DNA of 64,000 bases, from the NCBI RefSeq assembly GCF_000217815.1, contig NC_015707.1:744001-808000 (forward strand). Direction: 5' to 3'. The DNA comes from Pseudothermotoga thermarum DSM 5069 (lineage in GTDB: Bacteria; Thermotogota; Thermotogae; Thermotogales; DSM-5069). Below the pieces are notes generated by a model. It did not search any database. It was not told where the DNA came from and was given only the letters and a program-made list of their open reading frames with translations. Made by a program: the position numbers and the translations under genes. Numbering within the stretch: position 1 is the stretch's first letter; every line of letters begins with the position of its first letter. Shown here piece by piece: positions 9,422 to 18,362 of this stretch.

Positions 9422-10143
9422 GTATTTTCCTCCTTTTTTAACTTTTCAAGGGCAAGTTTTGCCGCGACTTTTTCTGCTTCTTTTATGGAGGTACCTTCTC
9501 CTACGGCAAGAACTTTTCTTTTAAGGCGAACCTCTACGGTAAATTTTCTCATATGGGAAGGACCTTCTTCTTTAACCAAAACGTACCTTGGTAGCGCTTT
9601 GTACTTTGCTTGAGTTAATTCTTGCAGAGCAGTTTTATGATCAAGGATGATTTTACCTTCCGCAACTTGTTTTATGTAAGATTCAAAGTGCGGTAACATT
9701 ACTCTTTTAACTACCTCGAACCCTCCATCGAGGTACAAAGCACCGATCACAGCTTCAAGTGCATCGGCTAATATCGAATCTCTGTCACGTCCTCCCGTTA
9801 TTTCCTCACCTCTTCCAAGGAACAAAAATTCTCCTAGGTTTATATCCCTTGCCACCCGGGCAAGAGCTTCTTCGCTAGCCACAGCTGCTTTTATCTTTGC
9901 CATGTTTCCTTCCGAAAATTCCTCAAAGTTTTTGTACAAATAATCAGACAGCAGCATTTCTATCACGGAATCGCCAAGAAATTCCAATCTTTCGTTGGAA
10001 ATCACATCGTTTCTACCCTTTTGTTTTTGTTCATGCACGTACGAAGAATGGCAAAGGGCAATGAATAACAGCCTTGGTTCAAGAAACCAGTATTCTATTT
10101 TTTCCATAAAGTTTATAATCCTTTGTAATTCTTCTTCGATCAC
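9418..10143 (-). CDS. rnc: Ribonuclease III
   Basis: Double-strand-specific endonuclease for rRNA and mRNA processing, 241 aa. The signature NERLEFLGDSVIEMLL (about 50-65) holds catalytic acidic residues, and a second acidic cluster lies in RDSILADALEAVIGALYLDGG. The C-terminal dsRNA-binding domain runs from ALQELTQ to the end. The start is GTG 10143, coupled to the tkt stop. Confidence 0.96.
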   Translation of the reverse strand: MIEEELQRIINFMEKIEYWFLEPRLLFIALCHSSYVHEQKQKGRNDVISNERLEFLGDSVIEMLLSDYLYKNFEEFSEGNMAKIKAAVASEEALARVARDINLGEFLFLGRGEEITGGRDRDSILADALEAVIGALYLDGGFEVVKRVMLPHFESYIKQVAEGKIILDHKTALQELTQAKYKALPRYVLVKEEGPSHMRKFTVEVRLKRKVLAVGEGTSIKEAEKVAAKLALEKLKKEENT

Positions 10144-12029
10144 TTAAGCATCATCTCCAACCTTTCGGCAATCTTGTTTGAGCTGAGGTTGTACAGTTCA
10201 TAAAGGGCTTCGTATGGACCTGATACGGCATGTTCCTCAACAGCTATTTGTTCAAATTGAGTTGGAATTATACCATTTGTCAGCAAGAATTTGCTGACGA
10301 TGGCAGCCAACCCAAGAGGAGCTGCGTGATCTTCGACTACAAGCACCTTTCTACCTGAACAATATTTTTTAAGTGTTTCCTTGTCCAAATCAAACGGACA
10401 TGAGACATTTAAAACAGCAACTTTTCCTTTGAATTGATCTGCGGCTTTGATCGCATTTTCCACCACAGAGCCACACGTAATAATCGTTACAGTATCGCCA
10501 TCGCGAATAACATCGATCTTTCCATATTCAAATACGTAATTCTCATCGAAGAAAAGAGAACCATCTTCGCGTGTTATTGGGGACATCTTTGCCCTACCCA
10601 TTGCAACCAGGAAGTTCCCGTATACCCCTGCAATGTAGCGAATAACTCTGTCGGTTTGGTTTGGATCGGCTGGAACTATCACTTTGTAGCCAAGCCAATT
10701 TGCCGGTGCGGAAATGTAATCTAATCCATGGTGCGTTTTTCCATCCTCGCCAACGTTCAATCCGCAATGCGTTACAACGACTTTCAAGTTGGTGTTGTTT
10801 ATGGCGTTCAACCGGTGTTGGTTGTATGTTTCACTGACCCCAAATACTCCAAAGTCCGCGAAGAATGTGACTATTCCCTCACAAGACAAAGCTCCAGCAA
10901 CTGTTGCGGCATTGTGCTCTTGAACACCGAGTTGGAAAAATCTTTCTGGTGCGTGCTTTTGTACCTCGTCGAGTTTCACCGAAGATGCAAGGTCACAATC
11001 TATTGCCACAACAGGCGTTTCTGAATCAAGATTAGCCTTAACTATATCTAACAGTGCCTTTCCAAAAGCGGTTCTGTTATCAATCTTATCTTTGTACGTT
11101 CTGAAAGGAGTGGCTTTTATCTTAATCGAGTAATCTGTTTTCGGTTGCTTGTGTTTTGCAAGTGGCAATTCTTTTCTCATCTGAATGTATTTATCAATAT
11201 CGTTTTCAAGTCCAAGTTCTGCAAGAGCTTTATCCAGTTGCTCCCTGCTCAAGGGCTTACCGTGGAAAGACACATCGTTCTCCATGAACGAAACGCCTTT
11301 ACCAATAACTGTGTGGGCTATTATTGCAACTGGATGAACCTTATCTTCGTAAGCCTCCTTTAAAGCGTTGAACAGCTGCTCAAAATCGTGTCCATCCACC
11401 TCGAGAACTCGCCACCCATCTGCTTCGTAGTTTGCGCGTATGTTGACAGGCATCACATCACGTGCTCTACCTGAAATTTGAGCATCGTTGTAATCTATAA
11501 CCACAGTTATATTACTCAAACCAAATTTTCTTGCCACCCTGCGAGCTTCTGCAACTTGCCCTTTGGCTTGTTCTGCATCGCTCATTAAAACATAAACATG
11601 GTAATCCAGCCCCTTTATCTTACTGGCAAGTGCAAAACCTACACCAGCTGACAACCCTTGACCAAGGTTCCCGGTCGACCAATCAATACCTGGAATTCCT
11701 CGGGTGACGTGACCTTCAAAAATACTCGATGGATGTCTAAAACCAGCTATGACTTCATCTATGTTTACAAACCCAAGTCTACCCAAGACAGCATAAACGC
11801 CAGGAGAAGTGTGACCATGGCTGATGACTATTCGATCTCGCAAAGGATCGTTGGGATTTTTTGGATCAATGTTTGCAAAGGAATAAACAGACAAGAATAT
11901 TTCCAGTGAAGACATAGATCCACCGGGATGTCCAGAATTGGCCACATAGGTCATTTTGAGGATATCTCCGCGGCACAATCTTGCAAGTTGCTTGAGGTGG
12001 GAAATTGTTTGCTTATCAAAATTTTTCAT
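10140..12029 (-). CDS. tkt: Transketolase
   Basis: A single-chain 629-aa transketolase of the non-oxidative pentose phosphate pathway. TPP-binding residues lie in the N-terminal domain (SGHPGGSMSSLE, GNLGQGLSAGVGFALA, SDAEQAKGQ, IDYNDAQISG). The pyrimidine domain carries GVQEHNAATVAGALS and FFADFGVFG, followed by the C-terminal domain. The start at ATG 12029 is chosen because AAGGAGGG precedes it. It lies 28 nt after DUF2905 and couples to rnc. Confidence 0.94.
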   Translation of the reverse strand: MKNFDKQTISHLKQLARLCRGDILKMTYVANSGHPGGSMSSLEIFLSVYSFANIDPKNPNDPLRDRIVISHGHTSPGVYAVLGRLGFVNIDEVIAGFRHPSSIFEGHVTRGIPGIDWSTGNLGQGLSAGVGFALASKIKGLDYHVYVLMSDAEQAKGQVAEARRVARKFGLSNITVVIDYNDAQISGRARDVMPVNIRANYEADGWRVLEVDGHDFEQLFNALKEAYEDKVHPVAIIAHTVIGKGVSFMENDVSFHGKPLSREQLDKALAELGLENDIDKYIQMRKELPLAKHKQPKTDYSIKIKATPFRTYKDKIDNRTAFGKALLDIVKANLDSETPVVAIDCDLASSVKLDEVQKHAPERFFQLGVQEHNAATVAGALSCEGIVTFFADFGVFGVSETYNQHRLNAINNTNLKVVVTHCGLNVGEDGKTHHGLDYISAPANWLGYKVIVPADPNQTDRVIRYIAGVYGNFLVAMGRAKMSPITREDGSLFFDENYVFEYGKIDVIRDGDTVTIITCGSVVENAIKAADQFKGKVAVLNVSCPFDLDKETLKKYCSGRKVLVVEDHAAPLGLAAIVSKFLLTNGIIPTQFEQIAVEEHAVSGPYEALYELYNLSSNKIAERLEMMLK

Positions 12030-12057
12030 GCTTTTACCCTCCTTCTGCATCAAATTC

Positions 12058-12279
12058 TCATTTGCTTAACCTTGATATTATCATCAGCACAACACTCAGT
12101 AAAGCGCTGATAATCAAACAAGTCATCAGCGGAAAGTAGAAAACAAACTTGTCTTTTTTGATAATTATATCCCCAGGCAATCTTCCGAAGGGTAAAATCT
12201 TTCCCCAAAGGTAAATGAATGCGCCTGCTAAAACCAGCAGTATTCCGATCAGGATCAAAACCTTACCCACTTGGGGCAT
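12058..12279 (-). CDS. DUF2905 small membrane protein
   Basis: A 73-aa protein with two hydrophobic helices separated by the family-typical loop WGKILPFGRLPGDI and a charged IIIKKDKF segment. The ATG at 12279 has GGGGTGA upstream; a GTG at 12288 is possible. The start lies inside the 3' end of the PSP1 gene (17-nt overlap). Role unknown; widespread in bacteria, often next to ruvB or other DNA/RNA genes. Confidence 0.85.
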   Translation of the reverse strand: MPQVGKVLILIGILLVLAGAFIYLWGKILPFGRLPGDIIIKKDKFVFYFPLMTCLIISALLSVVLMIISRLSK

Positions 12280-13087
12280 TCTTCTCACCCCTAAAATACG
12301 AGAAAGGTACGTATATCATCTGCCCATCTTCGGAAACCAGAGAGAGTCTTTGTCTAAAGACATCGACGGTTTGAACCTTATATTTCTTGTCCTCATAAAC
12401 AACTGTTTCACCTTCGCTCGGTATGCCTTCAAGTTCCTTGGCATAAAAGTCGTATTCGTAAAGTAGACAGCACAAAAGCCTTCTACATGCACCAGATATC
12501 TTTGCGGTGTTTATCATCAATTGTTGACATTTTGCATGTTTTAAAGTTATGCTGTCAAATTCTCTAAGAAAAGTGCTGCAACATGTTGGTAAACCACACA
12601 AGCCTAGTCCTCCAAAAAACCTCATTTCATCTCTAACACCAACTTGTCGAAGTTCTATCCTGGTTTTGAAAATTCTTGCTAGATCTTTGACGAGTTCTCT
12701 AAAATCCACCCTAGTTTCGGAACTGAAGAAGAAAACTAACCTTGATCTGTCAAACATGTATCTAGCATGAAGAAGCTTCATTGGAAGCTGGTGTTCTTTG
12801 ACTTTCTCTTTGCATATTTTCAAAGCTTCCTGTGCATCTTTGAGATTTTGCTCATGAACTGCCAAATCTTCTTGTGTCAACTTTCGAATTATTGGCTTTA
12901 GCTCTGATCCTACTTGCTCAATGCTCATCTCGCGCGGGCCAAAGAGAACTTTTCCAACGTCCATACCAAATTCCGTCATAACGAGGACCAGATCGTTTGG
13001 TTTTATATCTTCCCCGTTTTCTGCAAAATAGTGTATTTTTCCCTTTGGAAGTATCTCCACCCCATAAACGGTTGCCATAAGTTGCAT
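12263..13087 (-). CDS. PSP1-domain protein (YaaT-like)
   Basis: A 274-aa protein with the PSP1 C-terminal domain, marked by FGGLGLCGLPTCC and SGACRRLLCCLLYE. These cysteine-rich motifs bind metal or iron-sulfur in Firmicutes YaaT. In Bacillus, YaaT works in the YaaT-YlbF-YmcA complex that promotes mRNA processing by RNase Y. The gene order yaaR-holB-yaaT is the same as in Firmicutes, which supports the call. The ATG at 13087 has GGTGAA upstream; an in-frame ATG follows three codons later. Confidence 0.88.
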   Translation of the reverse strand: MQLMATVYGVEILPKGKIHYFAENGEDIKPNDLVLVMTEFGMDVGKVLFGPREMSIEQVGSELKPIIRKLTQEDLAVHEQNLKDAQEALKICKEKVKEHQLPMKLLHARYMFDRSRLVFFFSSETRVDFRELVKDLARIFKTRIELRQVGVRDEMRFFGGLGLCGLPTCCSTFLREFDSITLKHAKCQQLMINTAKISGACRRLLCCLLYEYDFYAKELEGIPSEGETVVYEDKKYKVQTVDVFRQRLSLVSEDGQMIYVPFSYFRGEKNAPSG

Positions 13088-13091
13088 TTTT

Positions 13092-13982
13092 TCACCTTCT
13101 TGATATCCTTCTCGATAAAATTAACAAGTTGAATAAAGCCAAGGAAGAGTTAAAATTCTTCAACTTGTTTGAAAGGATCGAATCGAGAAATCTTGCAAAT
13201 TGCAGGTTGTGTATTTGCTTAGATTCCAAGATCAGCTGAATAATTCGGCAACATTCAATTATCAAGTACGACAAATCTAGTTTCTCGGATTTAGAAACAA
13301 TTTGCGCATGGGTCTCCAGAATGAAATCGTAGTCCTTTGTTTTCATTTCATCAATTAAATTGTTTAGCATGTAAAGCAGCAATATTTTTTGCTGGGCATT
13401 TAACTTTTCGTTACCAAAAAGATCCAAAAGTAAATTGACGCTGAAGTTTCTCGGGGTTGGTACAGCATTTTCAAGTAAATACTCAAGCACATCAAAGTCA
13501 CTGCAAGCAAGTTTGTACAAGCAGTCAAAGTACTCCGTTCCATAGAGTTTTTCGCGTAATTTTTCGAAAAGTTCTTTTGGCAAATAAAGATCGAAAGTTT
13601 TTACCCTGCTTCTTATCGTAGGCAAAAGATCGTTGTAACGCATTGTCACAAGTGCTATCGTCGACTTTGAAGGTGGTTCTTCCAAAGTTTTCAACAGTGC
13701 ATTTGAAGCCTCAGCGAGCATGTTCTCGGCTTGAAAAATTACGACGATTTTTGCATCATTTGTGCTTGCGACAGAAAGGAAATCTATTATGGTTCTCACA
13801 TCGTCAATTCCGACTTCCTCAAACAAAAGGTAGTCCTTGGTCAATTCCTTTAATACCTTTGGAATAAGGGCTTCGGCCAAACCACGCATTTTACATCTTA
13901 TGCATATTGAAGAACCAACGTTCTTCTCAAAAAACCATTTGATTCTTTCGGCGGTTTTATCAAGAAGTTCCATCATTTGCAT
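13092..13982 (-). CDS. holB: DNA polymerase III delta'-like subunit
   Basis: Clamp-loader subunit homologue of 296 aa. The sensor region has ASNALLKTLEEPP followed by a TIRSRV segment. The N-terminus lacks a P-loop, as is normal for delta' proteins that do not hydrolyse ATP, and no zinc-binding Cys cluster beyond ICIRCKMRG is seen. Several starts are possible: GTG 13985, ATG 13982 or ATG 13976, the last best placed for the GGTGA site. It sits between yaaR and yaaT as in Bacillus. Confidence 0.85.
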   Translation of the reverse strand: MQMMELLDKTAERIKWFFEKNVGSSICIRCKMRGLAEALIPKVLKELTKDYLLFEEVGIDDVRTIIDFLSVASTNDAKIVVIFQAENMLAEASNALLKTLEEPPSKSTIALVTMRYNDLLPTIRSRVKTFDLYLPKELFEKLREKLYGTEYFDCLYKLACSDFDVLEYLLENAVPTPRNFSVNLLLDLFGNEKLNAQQKILLLYMLNNLIDEMKTKDYDFILETHAQIVSKSEKLDLSYLIIECCRIIQLILESKQIHNLQFARFLDSILSNKLKNFNSSLALFNLLILSRRISRR

Positions 13983-14434
13983 CACCTGTACAAGTCCATC
14001 AGTAAACCATAAATTTCTTGAACTTTGGCCGCCAAGTTCAAAGCACCTTTTTCAGCTTCAAGAAGACTTTGAGCTATTTGTTGAAGTTTTTCATCTACTT
14101 CTTCAACAACTACGAAAAGATCTGTGCTCGCTTGGAAATCTTTTGACATTTTATAGAGTTTCTTTTCCACAAGTTTTAAAAATTCCTTTACGCTTTCCCT
14201 ATATCTTTTGAAGTTTTCCTGAGTAGGAGATCTAACAAGCTTGTTGCCACAATCAACGATTCTTTTGATTAAGTCTTCTAATATTTCATTCAATGTTTCC
14301 TCTTCGACTATTTCGAATACTTCGGAAAATTTCAACGAATTTGATTCAACCTTTTTTTGGGTACTTCTGGAGATTTTTTTCCTTTTCACCTCGAAATTAC
14401 GAAGATTCCAGTCTTCCGGTGGATTTATTCTCAT
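13982..14434 (-). CDS. YaaR (DUF327) family protein
   Basis: A 150-aa, highly charged, mostly helical protein. The segments LEDLIKRIVDCGNKLVRSPT, YRESVKEFLKLVEKKLY and the C-terminal VQEIYGLLMDLYR fit the DUF327/YaaR family, known from the yaaQRST neighbourhood of Firmicutes. Function is not established. The TGA overlaps the start of the delta' gene, so the two are translationally coupled. Confidence 0.82.
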   Translation of the reverse strand: MRINPPEDWNLRNFEVKRKKISRSTQKKVESNSLKFSEVFEIVEEETLNEILEDLIKRIVDCGNKLVRSPTQENFKRYRESVKEFLKLVEKKLYKMSKDFQASTDLFVVVEEVDEKLQQIAQSLLEAEKGALNLAAKVQEIYGLLMDLYR

Positions 14435-14439
14435 GTGAA

Positions 14440-15483
14440 TTACCTCAAGAACAACTTTTTCAAATTTTCAGAATAGGGAGGTTTAACGATTCCCTTTTCG
14501 GTGATTATCGCTGTAATAAGTTCATTCTCAGTTACGTCAAAAGCCGGATTGTAGACTTTAACACCTTCGGCGGCTATTCTGATCCCTTGTACGTGAGTGA
14601 CTTCTTCGTGTGGGCGTTCCTCTATAGGAATTTCTGTTCCGTCTTTTATCGTCAAATCTATCGTTGAAGTAGGTGCAGCCACGTAAAATGGTATGCCATG
14701 TTTTTTGGCAAGAACTGCCAAGGAGTAAGTTCCTATTTTGTTTGCAACATCTCCATTTGCTGCTATTCTATCGGCACCTACTATTACTGCATTCACTAAT
14801 CCTTTTTTCATGACCCATCCTGCCATGTTGTCTGTTATGAGAATTGTTTCTATTCCAAGTTGTACCAATTCCCAGGTTGTTAAACGTGCACCTTGCAAGT
14901 ATGGCCTTGTCTCATCGACGAAAACTCTTATCTTTTTTCCATTTTCCACTGCCGCTCTAATAACACCTATAGCTGTTCCATAGTCAACAGTCGCAAGGGC
15001 GCCGGCGTTGCAGTGAGTCAAAACTGTATCGTTGTCTTTCAAAAGGTTCTGCCCATGCATTCCTATAGAGCGATTGGTTTCTATATCCTCGTAAGCCATT
15101 TTCAATGCTTCTTCTTCCAGGCGTTTGATTATACTTTTTCGATCAAGGTTAATGCTTTCATTTAAAACTTTTTCCATCCTATCCAATGCCCAGAATAAGT
15201 TAACCGCCGTTGGTCTTGTGGAAGCCAACGTTTGTCGAACTTTTTTCATAAACTCAAGGAACTCATCGTTTTTTCCATCAAATTGTTTTGCACCTAAAAC
15301 ATATCCAAATGCCGCGGTAACACCTATCGCAGGTGCACCGCGGACAACCATATCTTTAATGGCAAAAGCAACTTCTTCAAAGGTTTTACAGTGGACAAAA
15401 ACTTTGCTGTGCGGTAGTTTTCTTTGATCAACAAGGATAAGACAATCCCCAGTCCATTCCATTGTCAAAGTCTTCAAAGTCAT
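14440..15483 (-). CDS. mtnA: Methylthioribose-1-phosphate isomerase
   Basis: Converts methylthioribose-1-phosphate to methylthioribulose-1-phosphate in methionine salvage. The 347-aa protein has RGAPAIGVTAAFG at about 49-60, catalytic Cys in THCNAGALAT (C158) and Asp in VGADRIAANGD (D238), at the positions known for the family. The true start is ATG 15483, overlapping the upstream stop (ATGA) with GGAGGGAC upstream; the longer frame to 15576 has no translation signal and lies inside the foldase gene. No other methionine-salvage gene is in the window. Confidence 0.95.
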   Translation of the reverse strand: MTLKTLTMEWTGDCLILVDQRKLPHSKVFVHCKTFEEVAFAIKDMVVRGAPAIGVTAAFGYVLGAKQFDGKNDEFLEFMKKVRQTLASTRPTAVNLFWALDRMEKVLNESINLDRKSIIKRLEEEALKMAYEDIETNRSIGMHGQNLLKDNDTVLTHCNAGALATVDYGTAIGVIRAAVENGKKIRVFVDETRPYLQGARLTTWELVQLGIETILITDNMAGWVMKKGLVNAVIVGADRIAANGDVANKIGTYSLAVLAKKHGIPFYVAAPTSTIDLTIKDGTEIPIEERPHEEVTHVQGIRIAAEGVKVYNPAFDVTENELITAIITEKGIVKPPYSENLKKLFLR

Positions 15484-16511
15484 TGATTTTTTTGTCCCTC
15501 CTCCACTAGAAGGTAAATCTTTATGTCGCTGGATTCTTTGAAAGCTTTGAAATCTTCGCTTATCCATTTTAACCAAAGTTCTTGTGCTTTTGCTTCCTTC
15601 AACATATCAACTATATCCTGATAAACTTCTTCAAGTGGAAGATAAGTTTTGCTTCTTTTATCCATGACTCGGTAAATTTCCCAACCACCAGCTGTTTCAA
15701 ATGGTCCTAAGATTGCGTTAACTGGGCTTGCAAAAAGTTTTTCTTCTATCTCCTTGTTGATGAAATAGCTGTTTCTTTCAACCCATCCAAGGTCACCTGC
15801 TCTGTCTTTCGATAAAGGATCTATGGAAACCTCAGCCGCAATTTTCTGAAAGTCTTCTCCAGCCCTTAGCCTAGCCAGTACATTGTCGGCTTCTGCTTTT
15901 GAGCCAACTATTATCCTCAAAGCTTTTACAGCTTCTTGCAAAGCGAATTCTTCTTTGTTTTTGTTGTAATAATCTTCAACTTCCGATTTGCTTATTTCGA
16001 CAGATGTTACTGCATTTTGTATAGCTTCGACAGATTTTTGCACAGTGAAAATTCTCCTTAGCCTGTTTTTGAATGTTTCCAAGGTTCCAAGTCCAGATAT
16101 TCTCAAGTACCAATCGAGATCCGATTCTGTGATTCCATAAGTTGAAAGCGTTCTGTTGAGTTCTTCGTTGACCAAGTTTTCTATCTCCTCTTTCTTTGGC
16201 GCTACACCCATTTTCTCAGCCATTTGAACGATCAGAACTTGGTCTATCAAATTGTTCAAAACCTCTCTTTTGTATCGAAGTAGAACATTCATGCCTTCAG
16301 AAGTGTTAACAAGAACTTGGTAGAATCTCTCATCAATCGATCGAATTTCGAAAAGTAATCTTTCAACATTTGCTTCTTCGTTGAGTTGTTGCATGGTTAT
16401 GATTGTTCCATTTACTTCTGCTACCACAGTGTCATCTGGATTAGCAGTTTGAGCCAACAGCAAGCCAAAGCTTAATGCAACCACCGTTAAAATCAAAAGA
16501 ATTTTTTTCAT
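15480..16511 (-). CDS. SurA/PpiC-type peptidyl-prolyl isomerase, exported
   Basis: A 343-aa protein with a signal peptide (MKKILLILTVVALSFGLLLA), a SurA-N chaperone region (about 25-165) and one parvulin domain (about 185-290, with AGDLGWVERN and LGPFETAGGWEIYRV). It likely helps fold outer-envelope (toga) proteins in the periplasm. The start is ATG 16511, overlapping the mazG stop (ATGA) with GGAGGAGAG upstream. Confidence 0.9.
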   Translation of the reverse strand: MKKILLILTVVALSFGLLLAQTANPDDTVVAEVNGTIITMQQLNEEANVERLLFEIRSIDERFYQVLVNTSEGMNVLLRYKREVLNNLIDQVLIVQMAEKMGVAPKKEEIENLVNEELNRTLSTYGITESDLDWYLRISGLGTLETFKNRLRRIFTVQKSVEAIQNAVTSVEISKSEVEDYYNKNKEEFALQEAVKALRIIVGSKAEADNVLARLRAGEDFQKIAAEVSIDPLSKDRAGDLGWVERNSYFINKEIEEKLFASPVNAILGPFETAGGWEIYRVMDKRSKTYLPLEEVYQDIVDMLKEAKAQELWLKWISEDFKAFKESSDIKIYLLVEEGQKNQ

Positions 16512-17284
16512 ACCAACTCTCCTCCTTTCGCCTTTTCCCAAAGCTCATCAAGTTGAGCTAAAGAGAGTTCCTTCAAATTCATTCCATTTTTTCTGGCGTA
16601 TTCTTCGATAAGGTTAAAGCGCTTGACAAACTTTTCCGTGGCTTTCCTTAATGCAAGCTCTGGATCAACGTTGAGAAATCTAGCAACGTTTACCACTGCA
16701 AAAAGTAAGTCTCCTATTTCCTCCGTTAATTGTTTTTGTTCCCCCCTTTCCATTGCTTTCTTAAGTTCTTCAATTTCTTCCATTACTTTCTCCAAAGCCC
16801 CAGACACATCTGGCCAATCAAATCCAACGGCTGCGGCATTTTCTTGAATGCGTCTGGCTAAACTGAGCGCAGGTAAAGCCTGATTGATTTTACCAATGCT
16901 TGATTTTGTTTCATCTCCTTTTTCTTTTGATTTGATCTCTTCCCACTGTTGGTAAGAATAGCCAGGGCTTTGACCAAACACATGTGGATGTCTTCTGATG
17001 AGTTTATCCTTGAGAGTTTTCATAACATCTGCGATGTCAAAAGTCCCATTCTCGGAGGCAATTTGGGAGTGAAATATAACTTGGAGCAACACGTCTCCCA
17101 GTTCTTCTTTCATTTTTTTTGTATCTTTGTTGTCTATTGCTTCAACAAGTTCGAATGCTTCCTCGACGACGTATGGTTTTAAAGATTCATGAGTTTGAGC
17201 ACGATCCCATGGACAGCCTTTTTCAGAACGAAGTGTTTTCATTATTGAGATCAAACTATCAAATTCTGAACATATTTTATCCAA
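16508..17284 (-). CDS. mazG: Nucleoside triphosphate pyrophosphohydrolase MazG
   Basis: A 258-aa tandem MazG protein that hydrolyses (d)NTPs to NMP and PPi. The first domain has GCPWDRAQTHESLKPYVVEEA and KEELGDVLLQV, and the second has LTEEIGDLLFAVVNVARFL with the EExxD metal ligands. The start is TTG 17284 with AGGAGGG about 9 nt upstream, and it directly follows the DUF47 gene. Confidence 0.94.
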   Translation of the reverse strand: MDKICSEFDSLISIMKTLRSEKGCPWDRAQTHESLKPYVVEEAFELVEAIDNKDTKKMKEELGDVLLQVIFHSQIASENGTFDIADVMKTLKDKLIRRHPHVFGQSPGYSYQQWEEIKSKEKGDETKSSIGKINQALPALSLARRIQENAAAVGFDWPDVSGALEKVMEEIEELKKAMERGEQKQLTEEIGDLLFAVVNVARFLNVDPELALRKATEKFVKRFNLIEEYARKNGMNLKELSLAQLDELWEKAKGGELV

Positions 17285-17287
17285 AGA

Positions 17288-17932
17288 TCAAACCCTCCTT
17301 TTCAGTGAAACAACTTCAACACGGTCTGAACAATCTTCCGCCCGGTCTGCGATGTCAGCAATGTTTCTGACAAGTTCTTTGAGATGCAATTTTTGGGGAT
17401 AAGGTATATCGCTGGCAAAAATGCTTTTTATCGTTTTTCTTTCCTCAACATCAACTTCGTGTTCCTTCTGCTCAGTTAAAAGTACATACTCACCAACCTT
17501 ATCCAAGTCTTCAAAAAGATAATATATGGAAAGTTTAAGAGCTTCATAAGTTTCTATGGATAGATCAAGGATTCTGAGGAAGTTCATTCTAAGTTCCTGT
17601 GGGATGAAAGGCCTTTCGAATTCAAGCATATCTGCAACATATTCAGCTTTATTTGCCACTTTATCCGCCGATTCGATTATCCCAAGCAGGTCTCCTCTGA
17701 AGTTTGGAAGAAAAGCCCCACCATACATCGTCGATTCAATTTGCCTTCTCAAATCATCTGCACGATGCTCGTTGACTCTCACCTTTTCGGCTAACTCTTG
17801 AAATTCATCCTTGCTGTCAAGGTAAGCTTTGATGGCTTCTCGAAGGTTTGTAAGAGTATTGCCTATCACGTCCAAGAAATTTAAGACTTTGTCAACGATT
17901 TCCCTTTCTTTTTTACCCAAAATCCAACTCAT
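17288..17932 (-). CDS. DUF47/PhoU-like phosphate transport regulator
   Basis: A 214-aa all-helical protein of the TIGR00153/DUF47 family. Segments such as RRQIESTMYGGAFLPNFRGDLLGIIESADKVANKAE are typical, and its acidic pairs may bind metal. Elsewhere these genes usually sit beside a Pit-type phosphate permease; here no permease is adjacent and the gene heads a housekeeping directon. GAGGGGAG precedes the ATG. Its exact role is inferred. Confidence 0.88.
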   Translation of the reverse strand: MSWILGKKEREIVDKVLNFLDVIGNTLTNLREAIKAYLDSKDEFQELAEKVRVNEHRADDLRRQIESTMYGGAFLPNFRGDLLGIIESADKVANKAEYVADMLEFERPFIPQELRMNFLRILDLSIETYEALKLSIYYLFEDLDKVGEYVLLTEQKEHEVDVEERKTIKSIFASDIPYPQKLHLKELVRNIADIADRAEDCSDRVEVVSLKRRV

Positions 17933-17980
17933 CTTAAAACTTCTCCCCTCAATTGAAAAACTTTATACCTCCATTGCGCA

Positions 17981-17986
17981 ATTATA
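17981..17986 (-). promoter_or_regulatory. -10 box of the 17932-4152 directon
   Basis: TATAAT on the minus strand, about 50 nt before the DUF47 start, with a T-rich -35 region. It is the only clear promoter seen for the 14-gene minus-strand run. Confidence 0.5.
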
Positions 17987-18176
17987 CTTTACCATAACAA
18001 AGAAAAAAAGAAGACCATGTTGACCAATGTGTTATGAAATATTCCATGAATAACAAATTGTTTCTCCTCAAAATCAATTTTGCTCATCGATGGTTCAAAA
18101 AATTCAAATATTTTTCAAAATCATCGAATTAAAGCTTGAAAAAGCTCAGTGTTTAATTTTTACTTTCCGTATACTT

Positions 18177-18194
18177 TATAATGGACTGCAGTCC
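18177..18194 (+). promoter_or_regulatory. -10 box fused to palindrome GGACTGCAGTCC
   Basis: TATAAT at 18177-18182 is directly followed by the perfect 12-nt palindrome GGACTGCAGTCC (18183-18194), where transcription would start. This is a good operator position. The -35 is weak. Confidence 0.55.
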
Positions 18195-18199
18195 AAAAA

Positions 18200-18225
18200 G
18201 ACCAACGACTTTGTTGGTCGTTTTT
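18200..18225 (+). terminator. Terminator-like hairpin in the flgB leader
   Basis: GACCAAC and GTTGGTC enclose loop GACTTT and are followed by GTTTTT. There is no upstream plus-strand gene to terminate, so it is more likely an attenuator, starting about 10 nt after the predicted transcript start. Confidence 0.6.
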
Positions 18226-18283
18226 GTTGTGCCACAAAATCTTTGTGAAGGAAGAAGGAAATAAATAAAAAAAGAGGAATATA

Positions 18284-18296
18284 ACTGCAGTCCAAA
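18284..18296 (+). repeat. Second copy of the ACTGCAGTCCAAA box
   Basis: ACTGCAGTCCAAA repeats the sequence at 18185-18197, 99 nt downstream, and again follows an A/T-rich TATAA. It could be a second operator site. Confidence 0.6.
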
Positions 18297-18362
18297 TTGA
18301 TTAAAAGGTTATTAGGATTTGGGGTGTTAACCACAGAAATTTATAAAGGGAGGTTAGGAAAG

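Larger units (their letters stand above)
17987..18362. other. Structured intergenic region before flgB
   Basis: No gene was recognised. The left part (18000-18150) is AT-rich without clear features. The right part has a TATAAT, two copies of a palindromic box and a terminator-like hairpin, listed separately. An open frame from TTG 18297 extends flgB upstream but has no ribosome site, so I treat 18297-18362 as leader. Confidence 0.6.
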
